Assembly: GCF_000519325.1 (NCBI RefSeq)
Contig: NZ_KI912613.1
Location: forward strand, 4,872,171-4,936,170
From: Patulibacter minatonensis DSM 18081
Lineage (GTDB): Bacteria; Actinomycetota; Thermoleophilia; Solirubrobacterales; Solirubrobacteraceae
Reading direction: 5' to 3'
DNA: 64,000 bases
The notes below the pieces were generated by a model. It worked only from the letters and a program-made list of their open reading frames with translations. It had not been told where the DNA came from and made no database searches. The position numbers and the translations under genes are program-made. The first letter of the stretch is position 1. Every line of letters starts with the position of its first letter. Below, in pieces: positions 8,210 through 15,727 of this stretch.

Positions 8210-9897
8210 GGGGCGCTGCGCTCCGCGGCGCGCGACGCTCGGCCGGTCGTCGAGCGTGTCCGGGCCTGCAGGACCGCAGCTCCCGCGTCCGGGGTCAGGG
8301 CGTCGGCCCGGCCCAGGATCCGAGCGGTCTGCGTTGCGAAATACCACCCGCGACCGAGGAGCGCCCCCGGCGGACCGTCGGCGAGCACGCGCCCACCACC
8401 GAGCAGGACGACGCGGTCGGCGGCCTCGGCGGCGAACTCGACGTCGTGGGTGGCGACGACGATCGCCGTTCCGGCGGCCGACAACCGGTCGATCTCGATG
8501 AGGAGCGCGGACCGGGCGGCGGCGTCCATGCCGCGGGTCGGCTCGTCGAGGCCGAGGAGCGCGGGGGGCGTCGCGCCACCGAGGACGACCGCGAGGGCGA
8601 GCCTCTGGCGCTGCCCGCCGGAGAGGTCGCGCGGATGACGGTCCGCGAGGTGGTCCAGGCCGACGAGCTGCAGGGCGGCACTCGTCGTCTCGTCGCCGAC
8701 GCGGTCGTGCAGGAGCACGTCGCCGGGGTGCTGCGGCAGGAGCGCGGCGGTCCCGGCGCACTGCACGCGGCCGCGCGTCGGGCGGTCGAGGTCGGCCATC
8801 AGCCGCAGCAGCGAGGACTTTCCCGCGCCGTTGCGGCCCATCAGCGCGACGCGTTCGCCCGGCCCCACGTCCAGGTCGACACCCGCGAGGACGACCGGAC
8901 CGTCGGAGATCTCCCGCCACGCGGCGCGGAGGCGGATCGCCGGGTCCACCGCGCGTGCGCGACGGCCCTTGGTCGTCGCGGCCCGGCCTCGTGTCGTCGT
9001 GTCCTCGACGCGGTCGGCCGACCCGACGTCGTGCGCGATCGCCAGCCGGGCGTCTCGGACGCCGACCGGGAGTGGGCGGCGACCCGCGGCGTGGAACAGT
9101 CGCGCGGCCGGGGACAGCAGTCCGGGGTCGTGGTCCGCGGCCCAGTCCAGGAACGCCCCCGGCGTCGCGTCGCAGGCGACGCGTCCGGCGCGCAGCGCGA
9201 TCACGCGATCGGCGTGGTGCAGGCAGCGGTCGAGCCGGTGCTCGGCGAGGAGGACCGCGGTGCCGTGCTCCTCGTTCAGCCGACGGAGGAGCCAGACGAG
9301 CTCGTCGCCGGCGACCGGGTCCAGCTGGGCGGTCGGCTCGTCGAGGAGGAACAGCCGGAGGCCGTCGGACGGGCCGCCGCGCGCACCGGCGACGAGCGCG
9401 GCGCCGAGTGCGACGCGCTGCAGCTCGCCGCCGGAGAGCTCGTTCGTGCGGCGCTCGAGCAGCGGTTCGATGGAGAGCGCGAGCGCGACCTCCTCGACCG
9501 CCTGGGCGACCGTGGCCTCGTCCTCGCCGCGGAGGCGCAGCGGCAGCGCCAGCTCGGCCCGTACGGTGTTCATGACGACCTGGGTCTCCGGGTCCTGCAG
9601 CACCGTTCCGACGACGGCCGCCAGCGCGGATGGCCCGGCGTCGCGGGTGTCGACGCCGGCCACGCGCACGTGACCCTGCAGCACGCCGCCGACGTGGTGC
9701 GGAAGCAGACCGCAGCAGGCGTGCAGCAGCGTCGACTTCCCGGACCCCGACGCACCGGCGACGACGACGAACTCCCCGGGTCGGACGGTGAACGAGACGT
9801 CCTCCAGCGACGGGACGGCAGCGCCGGCGTGCGTCGCGGTCACGTGCTCGAGCTCGAGCACGGGGGTACCGGCCGTCACCCGGGCGAGGGCGTTCAC
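8206..9897 (-). CDS. ECF transporter ATPase, two ATP-binding domains fused
   Basis: The 563-residue protein contains two ABC ATPase domains, equivalent to EcfA1 and EcfA2 joined in one chain. Domain 1 has Walker A GASGSGKST (48-56), signature LSGGELQR and Walker B with LFLLDEPT. Domain 2 has Walker A GRNGAGKSS (near residue 350), signature LSGGQRQRLA and Walker B with LLGLDEPTRG. Both domains look catalytically intact. The GTG start at 9897 overlaps the stop of the EcfT gene (GTGA). It powers the uptake transporter formed with the neighbouring EcfT and EcfS proteins. Confidence 0.95.
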   Translation of the reverse strand: MNALARVTAGTPVLELEHVTATHAGAAVPSLEDVSFTVRPGEFVVVAGASGSGKSTLLHACCGLLPHHVGGVLQGHVRVAGVDTRDAGPSALAAVVGTVLQDPETQVVMNTVRAELALPLRLRGEDEATVAQAVEEVALALSIEPLLERRTNELSGGELQRVALGAALVAGARGGPSDGLRLFLLDEPTAQLDPVAGDELVWLLRRLNEEHGTAVLLAEHRLDRCLHHADRVIALRAGRVACDATPGAFLDWAADHDPGLLSPAARLFHAAGRRPLPVGVRDARLAIAHDVGSADRVEDTTTRGRAATTKGRRARAVDPAIRLRAAWREISDGPVVLAGVDLDVGPGERVALMGRNGAGKSSLLRLMADLDRPTRGRVQCAGTAALLPQHPGDVLLHDRVGDETTSAALQLVGLDHLADRHPRDLSGGQRQRLALAVVLGGATPPALLGLDEPTRGMDAAARSALLIEIDRLSAAGTAIVVATHDVEFAAEAADRVVLLGGGRVLADGPPGALLGRGWYFATQTARILGRADALTPDAGAAVLQARTRSTTGRASRAAERSAP

Positions 9898-10871
9898 GGC
9901 CCCGTTCCCCGTCGGTCCGCGAGCGGGGCGACGAGCGGCAGCACCAGCGCGACCGCGAAGAGGGCCGCCGACGACGCCGGGCGACCGGAGAGCTCGGGGT
10001 CCGTGCCGAGGCGCAGCGCGCCGGTCGCGATCCCTGCCGCGGTGACCGCGACCAGCAGGACGGCCGAGCCGGCCAGCGCGAGGTCGTGGCGCGACCACGG
10101 ACGACGAGCACGCGGTGCCCGACCCCGCGCCGCCGGGGGCAGTCCGTGGCCGCGGAGCTCGAGGGTCGCGGACAGGTCGGAGGCGCGCTCGAGGACGGAG
10201 CCGGTGACGGCACGCACGACGAGCAGACGGGCGCCGCGGTCGTCGGTGGCGCCGGGCGTCCCGGCGGGCCGGGAGCGCCGGGCGTCCGCCATCCGTGCGC
10301 CGTCACGGACGAGGACCGGGGCGATCCGTAGCGCGAGGGAGGCGGTGAGCGCGCCCGCGGGCCACCGGCGGTGGGCTGCGAGCAGCAGCGCGTCGAGGTC
10401 GACGGTCGCCGCCGCGATCGCGGTCGCCACGAACACGATCGCGAGCCGCAGCGCGAGGGCACCGGCGGCGACGAGCGCCTCGAGGGTGATGTCGACGGCC
10501 CCGAGGACGGGGAGCGTCCCGAGCCGCGCGAGGACGGTCAGGCCGTGGCGGTCCACGAGCACCTGGAGCACGACCAGGACGACGAGCATCGGGACCGCGA
10601 AGCGTGCGATCCGGCGCAGCCGCGCGGCGGCGCCGACCCGGGCGGCGACGCCCACGACGGCGGCCAGCGTCGCGGCGAGCGCCACTGGGTGCGAGATCGC
10701 GAGCGCGACGACCGCGACGGCTGCGCACCAGGCGGCGGAAACCACCGGGCGGGCAGCGCTCAGGGCCGAGCCCCGGCGCGTCGTCCCGGACGCCCGCGCC
10801 CCGACCGTCGGCGGAGCGTCGCTCGGCCGAGATGCCGCGGCGGGTGCTTCGGTCGCGCTCGTGCCGATCAT
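9894..10871 (-). CDS. ECF transporter transmembrane (T) component, CbiQ/EcfT family
   Basis: The 325-residue membrane protein has a Pro/Ala-rich N-terminal extension and about five or six helices. It carries the EcfT coupling region 'LRIAPVLVRDGARMADARR', which in this family contacts the ATPases. A second Arg-rich element ('SATLELRGHGLP') lies further on, as in CbiQ proteins. It links the S component to the fused ATPase. The ATG overlaps the stop of the DUF4430 lipoprotein gene (ATGA) and its stop overlaps the ATPase GTG, so the three are translationally coupled. Confidence 0.92.
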   Translation of the reverse strand: MIGTSATEAPAAASRPSDAPPTVGARASGTTRRGSALSAARPVVSAAWCAAVAVVALAISHPVALAATLAAVVGVAARVGAAARLRRIARFAVPMLVVLVVLQVLVDRHGLTVLARLGTLPVLGAVDITLEALVAAGALALRLAIVFVATAIAAATVDLDALLLAAHRRWPAGALTASLALRIAPVLVRDGARMADARRSRPAGTPGATDDRGARLLVVRAVTGSVLERASDLSATLELRGHGLPPAARGRAPRARRPWSRHDLALAGSAVLLVAVTAAGIATGALRLGTDPELSGRPASSAALFAVALVLPLVAPLADRRGTGP

Positions 10872-11767
10872 CGTTCCGGCCCGGTCGGGAGCGGCGACGT
10901 GCGGTCGCCGCGGACGAGGACCGCGAAGCGCCCGCGGAGCGTCGGCTCGCGCAGCGCGGCGGCGGCCGCGGTCGCGTCGGCCTCGGTCGCACCGGTCACG
11001 AGCCAGGTCACCCCGGAGCCGCGGGGGCGCATCGCGGCGACGAGCCCCCAGCGTCGCAGCAGCGGACCGGAACGCCCGGCCGCGTCGTAGGCGGCGAGGC
11101 CGCCCCGCACCGGGACCGCGAGGACTCCGGAGGCGCGGGGCCCGCGGGCGAACGCCCGAGCACCGTCCTCACGGCGCAGTGCCGGCCAGGCGCCGACCAG
11201 CACACGGACCGTCGCGGACGGGGACCGGTCGTCGAGAGCGCGCGGCTGCGTCGCGACGCCTGCCGCGCGGAGCCGGTCGACGGTCGTCCGACAGGCCTCG
11301 CCGGCGGGGTCGGCGCACGCGAGGTCGGGGCGCGCGCCGTCACCCCGGAGCGGGGCGGGGAACGATCCGACGACCGCGCCGACCGCCGCGAGCCCCGTCT
11401 CCTGGCGGTCCCACCAGATGTGGTCGCCGTCGTGCACGCGGATGCTCGTGGCTCCCTTCTCCGCCTGGACGCCGTTGACGAAGTAGATCCAGTCCCGGGT
11501 CCGACCGTCCGCGCGCTCGCCGCCCTCGCGGCCGCTGACCGCGGTGACGAACGCGCCGCCGTACGCCGTGTCGACCCGGGCGTTGCGGCGGAGGAGCCGC
11601 ATGATGGTGTCCTCGCCCTCGATCTTCGGGGTGGCGCTCTGGAGGATGGTCCTGCGACCGAAGCCGTCGGTCACCCGCAGCGTCACGTCCGTCGGGGTCT
11701 CCCCCGCGCCCAGACCGCAGCCGGTCAGGAGGAGCGCGAGCAGGACGACGAAGAGCGGACGCCTCAC
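10868..11767 (-). CDS. DUF4430 lipoprotein (intrinsic-factor beta-domain family), putative cobalamin binder
   Basis: The 299-residue product begins with a lipoprotein signal; the lipobox LLTGC places the lipidated Cys at about residue 17. Next comes a DUF4430 domain over about residues 28-130, recognisable by 'DWIYFVNGVQAEKGA' and 'VHDGDHIWWDRQE'. DUF4430 is the family of the C-terminal beta domain of animal intrinsic factor and transcobalamin, which caps bound vitamin B12. The remaining half contains two cysteines and an alpha/beta region I do not recognise. The GTG start overlaps the stop of the toroid gene, so the two may be made as partners. A cobalamin-binding role is inferred from the family plus riboswitch control. 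Confidence 0.85.
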   Translation of the reverse strand: MRRPLFVVLLALLLTGCGLGAGETPTDVTLRVTDGFGRRTILQSATPKIEGEDTIMRLLRRNARVDTAYGGAFVTAVSGREGGERADGRTRDWIYFVNGVQAEKGATSIRVHDGDHIWWDRQETGLAAVGAVVGSFPAPLRGDGARPDLACADPAGEACRTTVDRLRAAGVATQPRALDDRSPSATVRVLVGAWPALRREDGARAFARGPRASGVLAVPVRGGLAAYDAAGRSGPLLRRWGLVAAMRPRGSGVTWLVTGATEADATAAAAALREPTLRGRFAVLVRGDRTSPLPTGPER

Positions 11768-13557
11768 GACGCCACCTCCCGCGGGACCCGTCGCTCGAGG
11801 CCGGCGCCGGCCGCGAACACCAGGACCGCCAGTCCGCCGAGACCGATCGACGCCCACGGCGTGCTCGAGTCGCCCGCCCGTGCCGACCGTAGACCCGGGG
11901 CGATCGCGCGCTCGCGCTCGGTGCCCTGCGTGCCCCGCGGCTCCTGGACGATCGCGCCCGAGACCGCAGTGCCGGCTGGGTCCTCCGCCTTCGCGCGCTC
12001 CCCGTTCTGGACGCCGCCGTCGTCGCCGGGACCGCTGGCGGCGGCCGTACCGGTCGCGCCCTTCCGGCCCTGGGTGCCTCGCCGTGCGGCCTGGTCGCGC
12101 TCGGTGTCGCGGGCCCCGCCGGGCGTCGCCCCGCGGCTCTGCGGCTGCGGCCGACTGAAGAGCGGCGCGCCTCGACCGCCGCCACCGCCCGACACGACGC
12201 CTCCGTCGTCGGACGAGGAGCCCGCGTCGCCCCGCTCGGCCTCCTCGCGCAGCTCGCGCCGTGCGGCGACCTTCTCGGATCGCGCCTGCTTCGCTGCGGC
12301 CCGGCGCGCCTCGCGACGGACCACGGCCTCGCGCGGCGGCGCCGGGACGGGCCATGCCTGGCCCGCGAACGCCGGCGCCGCGTAGGCGGTCATCCAGGTC
12401 GGGTTGAGGTCGCGGCTCTCGCGCCAGCGGATGCTGCCCTCGCGACGCTGGAGCGTGCCCAGGAACTCGAGCGGGTCCCTGCCGCCTTTCCGCCACGTCG
12501 CCGGGTCGGTGCCGGTCGCCCACAGGGCCTGGACGACCCACGGCGTCGTACCGGCGTTGGACTCGCCGGGCCGCTCGTCGGCAAGATCTCCGGCCTGCCA
12601 CCCGCCGTCGGGCTGCTGGTGGTCCTTCAGCCACGCGAGCGCGCGACGGACCGCGGCGGTGCCGCACCGACGGGCGACGCAGAGCGCCTGGATCGCGGCG
12701 CCGGTCATGTCGACGTTCGTGCCATCGCCGGGTCGGACCGCGGGCCAGGTGCCGTCGGGGCGCTGCATCGCCTCGACGGCGCTGGCGGCCCGGGCGATCG
12801 GGGCCTTCGTGTCGGTGCCGCCTGCGCCGGCGAGGAAGAAGATCGCGAAGATCGTGTCGTTGACGCCAGGGTTCTGCCCGTCCCGGACGTGCGGGAACCA
12901 GCCCGGTGGGACCGGCTTCGCGGGCACCCGGGCGGTCGACGAGGAACTGCCGTCGGTCGGGAGTGCCCCGGGCCCGACCGGGGGTGCCGCCGCGGACAGG
13001 TCCGGTGCCGCCCCCGACGACTGCTCGGGAGCGGAATCGGAAGGCGGCTGCCACGCGCTCTGCGACTGCCGATCCATCAGCGACCGGACGTAGTCGCGAC
13101 CGCCGAAGCTCCGCGGGTCCATGCCGGCGGCGTTGATGAACATGCCGATGCGCTCGAACTCCGTCGTCACCGGCGGGCGGCCGCCGGAGGTGATCGGCCC
13201 CGCGGACTCGAGGTACGTCGCGACGCTGCGCGTCCTGGACCCCGGCGCCTTCTGGTCCTGCGGGTTGATGCCGGCCGCCGCCAGCCCGATCCCGACCCAC
13301 GCGCTGATCAGCGGGTCGGACGCGGCACCTGGGGTACCGCCGTAGCCGCCGTCGTCGTTCTGGGTGTCCTGGAGGAACCGCACGATGCGGTCCAGCCGGG
13401 CGCCCTCCCGCGCGCTCGGCGCGGGGTGCTTTCCGGCGGCGTCGACCGCATCGGTCCCGCCGACGAACGACGCCGACGCGGAGGCGATGGCGAGCGCCAT
13501 GGCCGCCGCTGCCAGGCGGCGACGAGGGCGCGGCCCGGCGGGGCGGCGGAGCGGCAC
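11764..13557 (-). CDS. anchored alpha/alpha-toroid protein (squalene-cyclase/prenyltransferase repeat; intrinsic-factor alpha-domain-like)
   Basis: The 597-residue product has a signal peptide and then repeats of the toroid type over about residues 50-410, including 'DTQNDDGGYGG', 'FIFFLAGAGG'-like helices, 'MQRPDGTWPAV' and 'LKDHQQPDGGWQAG'. After a long low-complexity, charged linker it ends in one transmembrane helix and a short basic tail, so the toroid would be displayed outside the cell. Automated pipelines would probably call this a prenyltransferase or squalene oxidase repeat protein, but export, anchoring and B12 control fit the related alpha domain of intrinsic factor better. It starts at a GTG seven bases after the preceding stop. 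Confidence 0.88.
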   Translation of the reverse strand: MPLRRPAGPRPRRRLAAAAMALAIASASASFVGGTDAVDAAGKHPAPSAREGARLDRIVRFLQDTQNDDGGYGGTPGAASDPLISAWVGIGLAAAGINPQDQKAPGSRTRSVATYLESAGPITSGGRPPVTTEFERIGMFINAAGMDPRSFGGRDYVRSLMDRQSQSAWQPPSDSAPEQSSGAAPDLSAAAPPVGPGALPTDGSSSSTARVPAKPVPPGWFPHVRDGQNPGVNDTIFAIFFLAGAGGTDTKAPIARAASAVEAMQRPDGTWPAVRPGDGTNVDMTGAAIQALCVARRCGTAAVRRALAWLKDHQQPDGGWQAGDLADERPGESNAGTTPWVVQALWATGTDPATWRKGGRDPLEFLGTLQRREGSIRWRESRDLNPTWMTAYAAPAFAGQAWPVPAPPREAVVRREARRAAAKQARSEKVAARRELREEAERGDAGSSSDDGGVVSGGGGGRGAPLFSRPQPQSRGATPGGARDTERDQAARRGTQGRKGATGTAAASGPGDDGGVQNGERAKAEDPAGTAVSGAIVQEPRGTQGTERERAIAPGLRSARAGDSSTPWASIGLGGLAVLVFAAGAGLERRVPREVAS

Positions 13558-13564
13558 CCGGGCC

Positions 13565-15214
13565 TCAGGGTCCGACGGCGAGACCGTCGGCCCGGACCAC
13601 GCCCGAGAGCACGCGGACCCGCACGGCGGAACCGCGGCGACGGTCGCGGGCGCGGAGCACGACGGTCCGGCCGTCGGCGTGCGCGGGGACGGTCAGGCGC
13701 TGCGGACGCGCCCGGCCGGAACGCACCTCGACGACGGCCTTGCGCCGGTCGGAGCGGACGACCAGCGCCGGACGGCCGGCGGGCAACGTGACGCGCAGCG
13801 ACGTGCCGCGGCCCATCCGCGTGACGGTCTTCCGCCACGCCAGCGGGTCGTCCTCACGAGCGATGCGACCGGAGAAGCGGACCTGCCGGACCCGCTCGTC
13901 GATCGGCACGACGACACGTCCGATCGGCCGGAGCACCGCACCGCCTGTCGGGGCGACGAAGCGGGCCCTCAGGTCGACCGTGCGACCGAACGGCACGTCG
14001 AGGAGCGCCGAGCTCTGCACCGTGCCGCTCTTCGCCGTCCTCCACCGCGGCTGCGCGACTCCCGGGACGCGGTACTCGATGCGCCAGCCCTTCATCGCGG
14101 CTCCGCCGAGGACGGTCCACCGGACGCCGACGAGCGCCGCGGGGTTGCCGTCGGTGGTGACGCGCAGCCCCTGCACGGTGAGGCCGCCGACCCGGAAGCC
14201 CTTGCCCGACGGTGCCGCCGCGCCGACGGTCAGCGCGCCGCTGCCGGTCGGTGTCGGGGCGGGCGAGGGAACGGTGCTGGGCGGCGGAACGCGCGTGGCG
14301 GTGTCCGCCGACGGGGTCGCGCCGCAGCCCGCGCCGGCCGCGTCGGTGACGCAGACGTCGAGCCGGTTGGAGCGCACGAAGCCGGTGCCCTCGGCCTTGA
14401 CCCGCTTCCAGCCCGGCGTCGACCACGACAGGGTCGCGTGGCCGGCGGCGTCGGAGACGACGGTCGCCGGGTCGGTGCTCTGGATCGTCTGCACGCCGTT
14501 CGCGGCGGTCGTGACCGGCGAGACGCGCACGCCCGCGGCAGGCTTGCGGTATCCGGCGGCACCGATGTCGCCGGTCGACTCGTTGCGGATCGTCGTGACG
14601 CCGAACGGCTGCCCGAGCCCGACGGTGAAACTGCTCTTCGCCGCGGCGGTGGGCGGGGCGCCCTCGACGTCGGACGTCGGCTCCCCCACGCCCTGCGGAC
14701 CGTCGAGCCGGAGCAGGTCCCGGTTGTTGAACGCGTCGTAGACCCAGAGCGTCTGGTCGCCCGGGTTCAGGCCGTACTGGCAGCCGCCGACGGAGGTGTA
14801 GATCCCGTTGACGAGGATGCCCCAGTAGGCGGCGGTCCCGGCGTCCTCGGCGTCCGGTCCGAAGCGTTGGATGAAGTAGTCGTCGAAGCCGGGGTACCAC
14901 TGACCGTCGAAGTCCTGGCCGATGCTGCGCATCGCGTCCTCGGACGCGGCGGTCGGGGTCGGCCCGGGCGTCGCGTGGGCGCCGTTGTTCGTGCCGTCGC
15001 ACTTCCGGGCCTCGGTGTCCGACGACGCACGGATCGCGTGGCCGTCGGTGCGGATCGTGCCCTCGAAGAGCGTCGTGCTCTTCCCCTCGATCCTCACGCG
15101 CTGGTCCGACGGCGCGGCGCGTGCCGGTCCGGCGCCGACGGCGGCGGCGGCGACGACGAGGGTGCTTACGATGAGAGCGGCGACGACTGAGCGTCCCGCG
15201 ATGGAGCGAGCCAT
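13565..15214 (-). CDS. secreted protein with DUF4430-like domain, first gene of the B12 operon
   Basis: The 549-residue product has a signal peptide (cleavage near residue 34). An N-terminal domain resembling DUF4430 follows, with 'YWGILVNGIYTSVGGCQYG' and 'NPGDQTLWVYDAF' near residues 130-170 and paired cysteines. After it come a bacterial Ig-like region ending in a paired-Cys segment (VCVTDAAGAGC), a Pro/Thr linker and a beta-rich C-terminal half. No C-terminal anchor is visible. It directly follows the minus-strand cobalamin riboswitch. The ATG has a strong Shine-Dalgarno (GGGGAGAAGG) that lies in a hairpin, so control is probably translational. The likely role is extracellular cobalamin capture, by inference. 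Confidence 0.8.
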   Translation of the reverse strand: MARSIAGRSVVAALIVSTLVVAAAAVGAGPARAAPSDQRVRIEGKSTTLFEGTIRTDGHAIRASSDTEARKCDGTNNGAHATPGPTPTAASEDAMRSIGQDFDGQWYPGFDDYFIQRFGPDAEDAGTAAYWGILVNGIYTSVGGCQYGLNPGDQTLWVYDAFNNRDLLRLDGPQGVGEPTSDVEGAPPTAAAKSSFTVGLGQPFGVTTIRNESTGDIGAAGYRKPAAGVRVSPVTTAANGVQTIQSTDPATVVSDAAGHATLSWSTPGWKRVKAEGTGFVRSNRLDVCVTDAAGAGCGATPSADTATRVPPPSTVPSPAPTPTGSGALTVGAAAPSGKGFRVGGLTVQGLRVTTDGNPAALVGVRWTVLGGAAMKGWRIEYRVPGVAQPRWRTAKSGTVQSSALLDVPFGRTVDLRARFVAPTGGAVLRPIGRVVVPIDERVRQVRFSGRIAREDDPLAWRKTVTRMGRGTSLRVTLPAGRPALVVRSDRRKAVVEVRSGRARPQRLTVPAHADGRTVVLRARDRRRGSAVRVRVLSGVVRADGLAVGP

Positions 15215-15225
15215 GGTGTCCTTCT

Positions 15226-15242
15226 CCCCTAGTCCCGAGGGG
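15226..15242 (-). promoter_or_regulatory. Shine-Dalgarno-sequestering hairpin of the riboswitch expression platform
   Basis: In the minus-strand RNA, CCCCT (15242-15238) can pair with AGGGG (15230-15226), which forms part of the ribosome-binding site of the first operon gene. The loop is seven bases. This suggests that ligand-bound RNA hides the ribosome-binding site. Confidence 0.6.
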
Positions 15243-15263
15243 CGTTCGACGTGGGGCGGACCG

Positions 15264-15447
15264 GGCAGGTCTCCTGGCTCACGACTGGGGTCCCGCCGCG
15301 CCTTCCCAGGAGACCCTCCTCCCAGTGGCTGCACGTGGCGTGCGGCGGTCCTGATCGCTCACAGTGGCGGGTCCGCGCCGGTCTTGCACCGGTCTTCCCT
15401 TCACCACGTTCCGCTGATGTTCGCGCTGAAGGTAGCACGGACACCTG
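15264..15447 (-). ncRNA. cobalamin riboswitch controlling the minus-strand B12 operon
   Basis: Read on the minus strand, the RNA shows the conserved cobalamin riboswitch core in order: GGGAAGACCGGTGCAAG, ACCGGCGCGGACCCGCCACT, then GCCACTG, GGGAAGG and finally GAGCCAGGAGACCTGCC. The ends pair through CAGGT (15447-15443) and ACCTG (15270-15266), giving helix P1. It lies 50 bases upstream of the first operon ATG. Adenosylcobalamin-type ligands repress such elements, so the whole downstream unit is expected to be induced by B12 shortage. Confidence 0.96.
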
Positions 15448-15474
15448 GCGCGTCGGCCTGCTACGTTGCTGCCG

Positions 15475-15620
15475 TCACGAGCGGGGAACTCCGGTGGGAA
15501 TCCGGGGCTGACGCGCAGCGGTATGGGGGACGAGCGACTCTCGTTGCCACTGGAACAGGGCTCCGTCCTGGTCCGGGAAGGCGAGTCGTGAGGACGATCC
15601 CGAGCCCGAACATCCGCTCG
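15475..15620 (+). ncRNA. second, divergent cobalamin riboswitch controlling the collagen-stalk toroid gene
   Basis: On the plus strand the conserved elements occur in order: GGGGAACTCCGGTGGGAA, TCCGGGGCTGACGCGCAGCG, GGTATGGGGGACGAGCG, GCCACTGG, CCGGGAAGGCG, then GAGCCCGAACATC. This is a complete cobalamin riboswitch core. A -10-like TACGTT (15462-15467, preceded by TG) lies just upstream. The aptamer ends about 110 bases before the start codon of the next gene. Only about 28 bp separate it from the 5' end of the minus-strand riboswitch. Confidence 0.94.
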
Positions 15621-15727
15621 GACGTCATAGGCCATCCGTCTCGCGAAAGGACGGCGTCCGTGCAGACGCGCCGCCCTCCGCGGACCGCGTCCTCCGCGTG
15701 TCGTCGTCCCAGAACAGGAGCAACGAC

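Noticed and set aside
11764-13557. Annotation as a prenyltransferase or terpene cyclase
   Set aside because: The repeat fold matches, but the protein is exported and membrane-anchored, lies in a B12-riboswitch operon with DUF4430 and ECF genes, and no cyclase acid motif (DxDD) was noticed.
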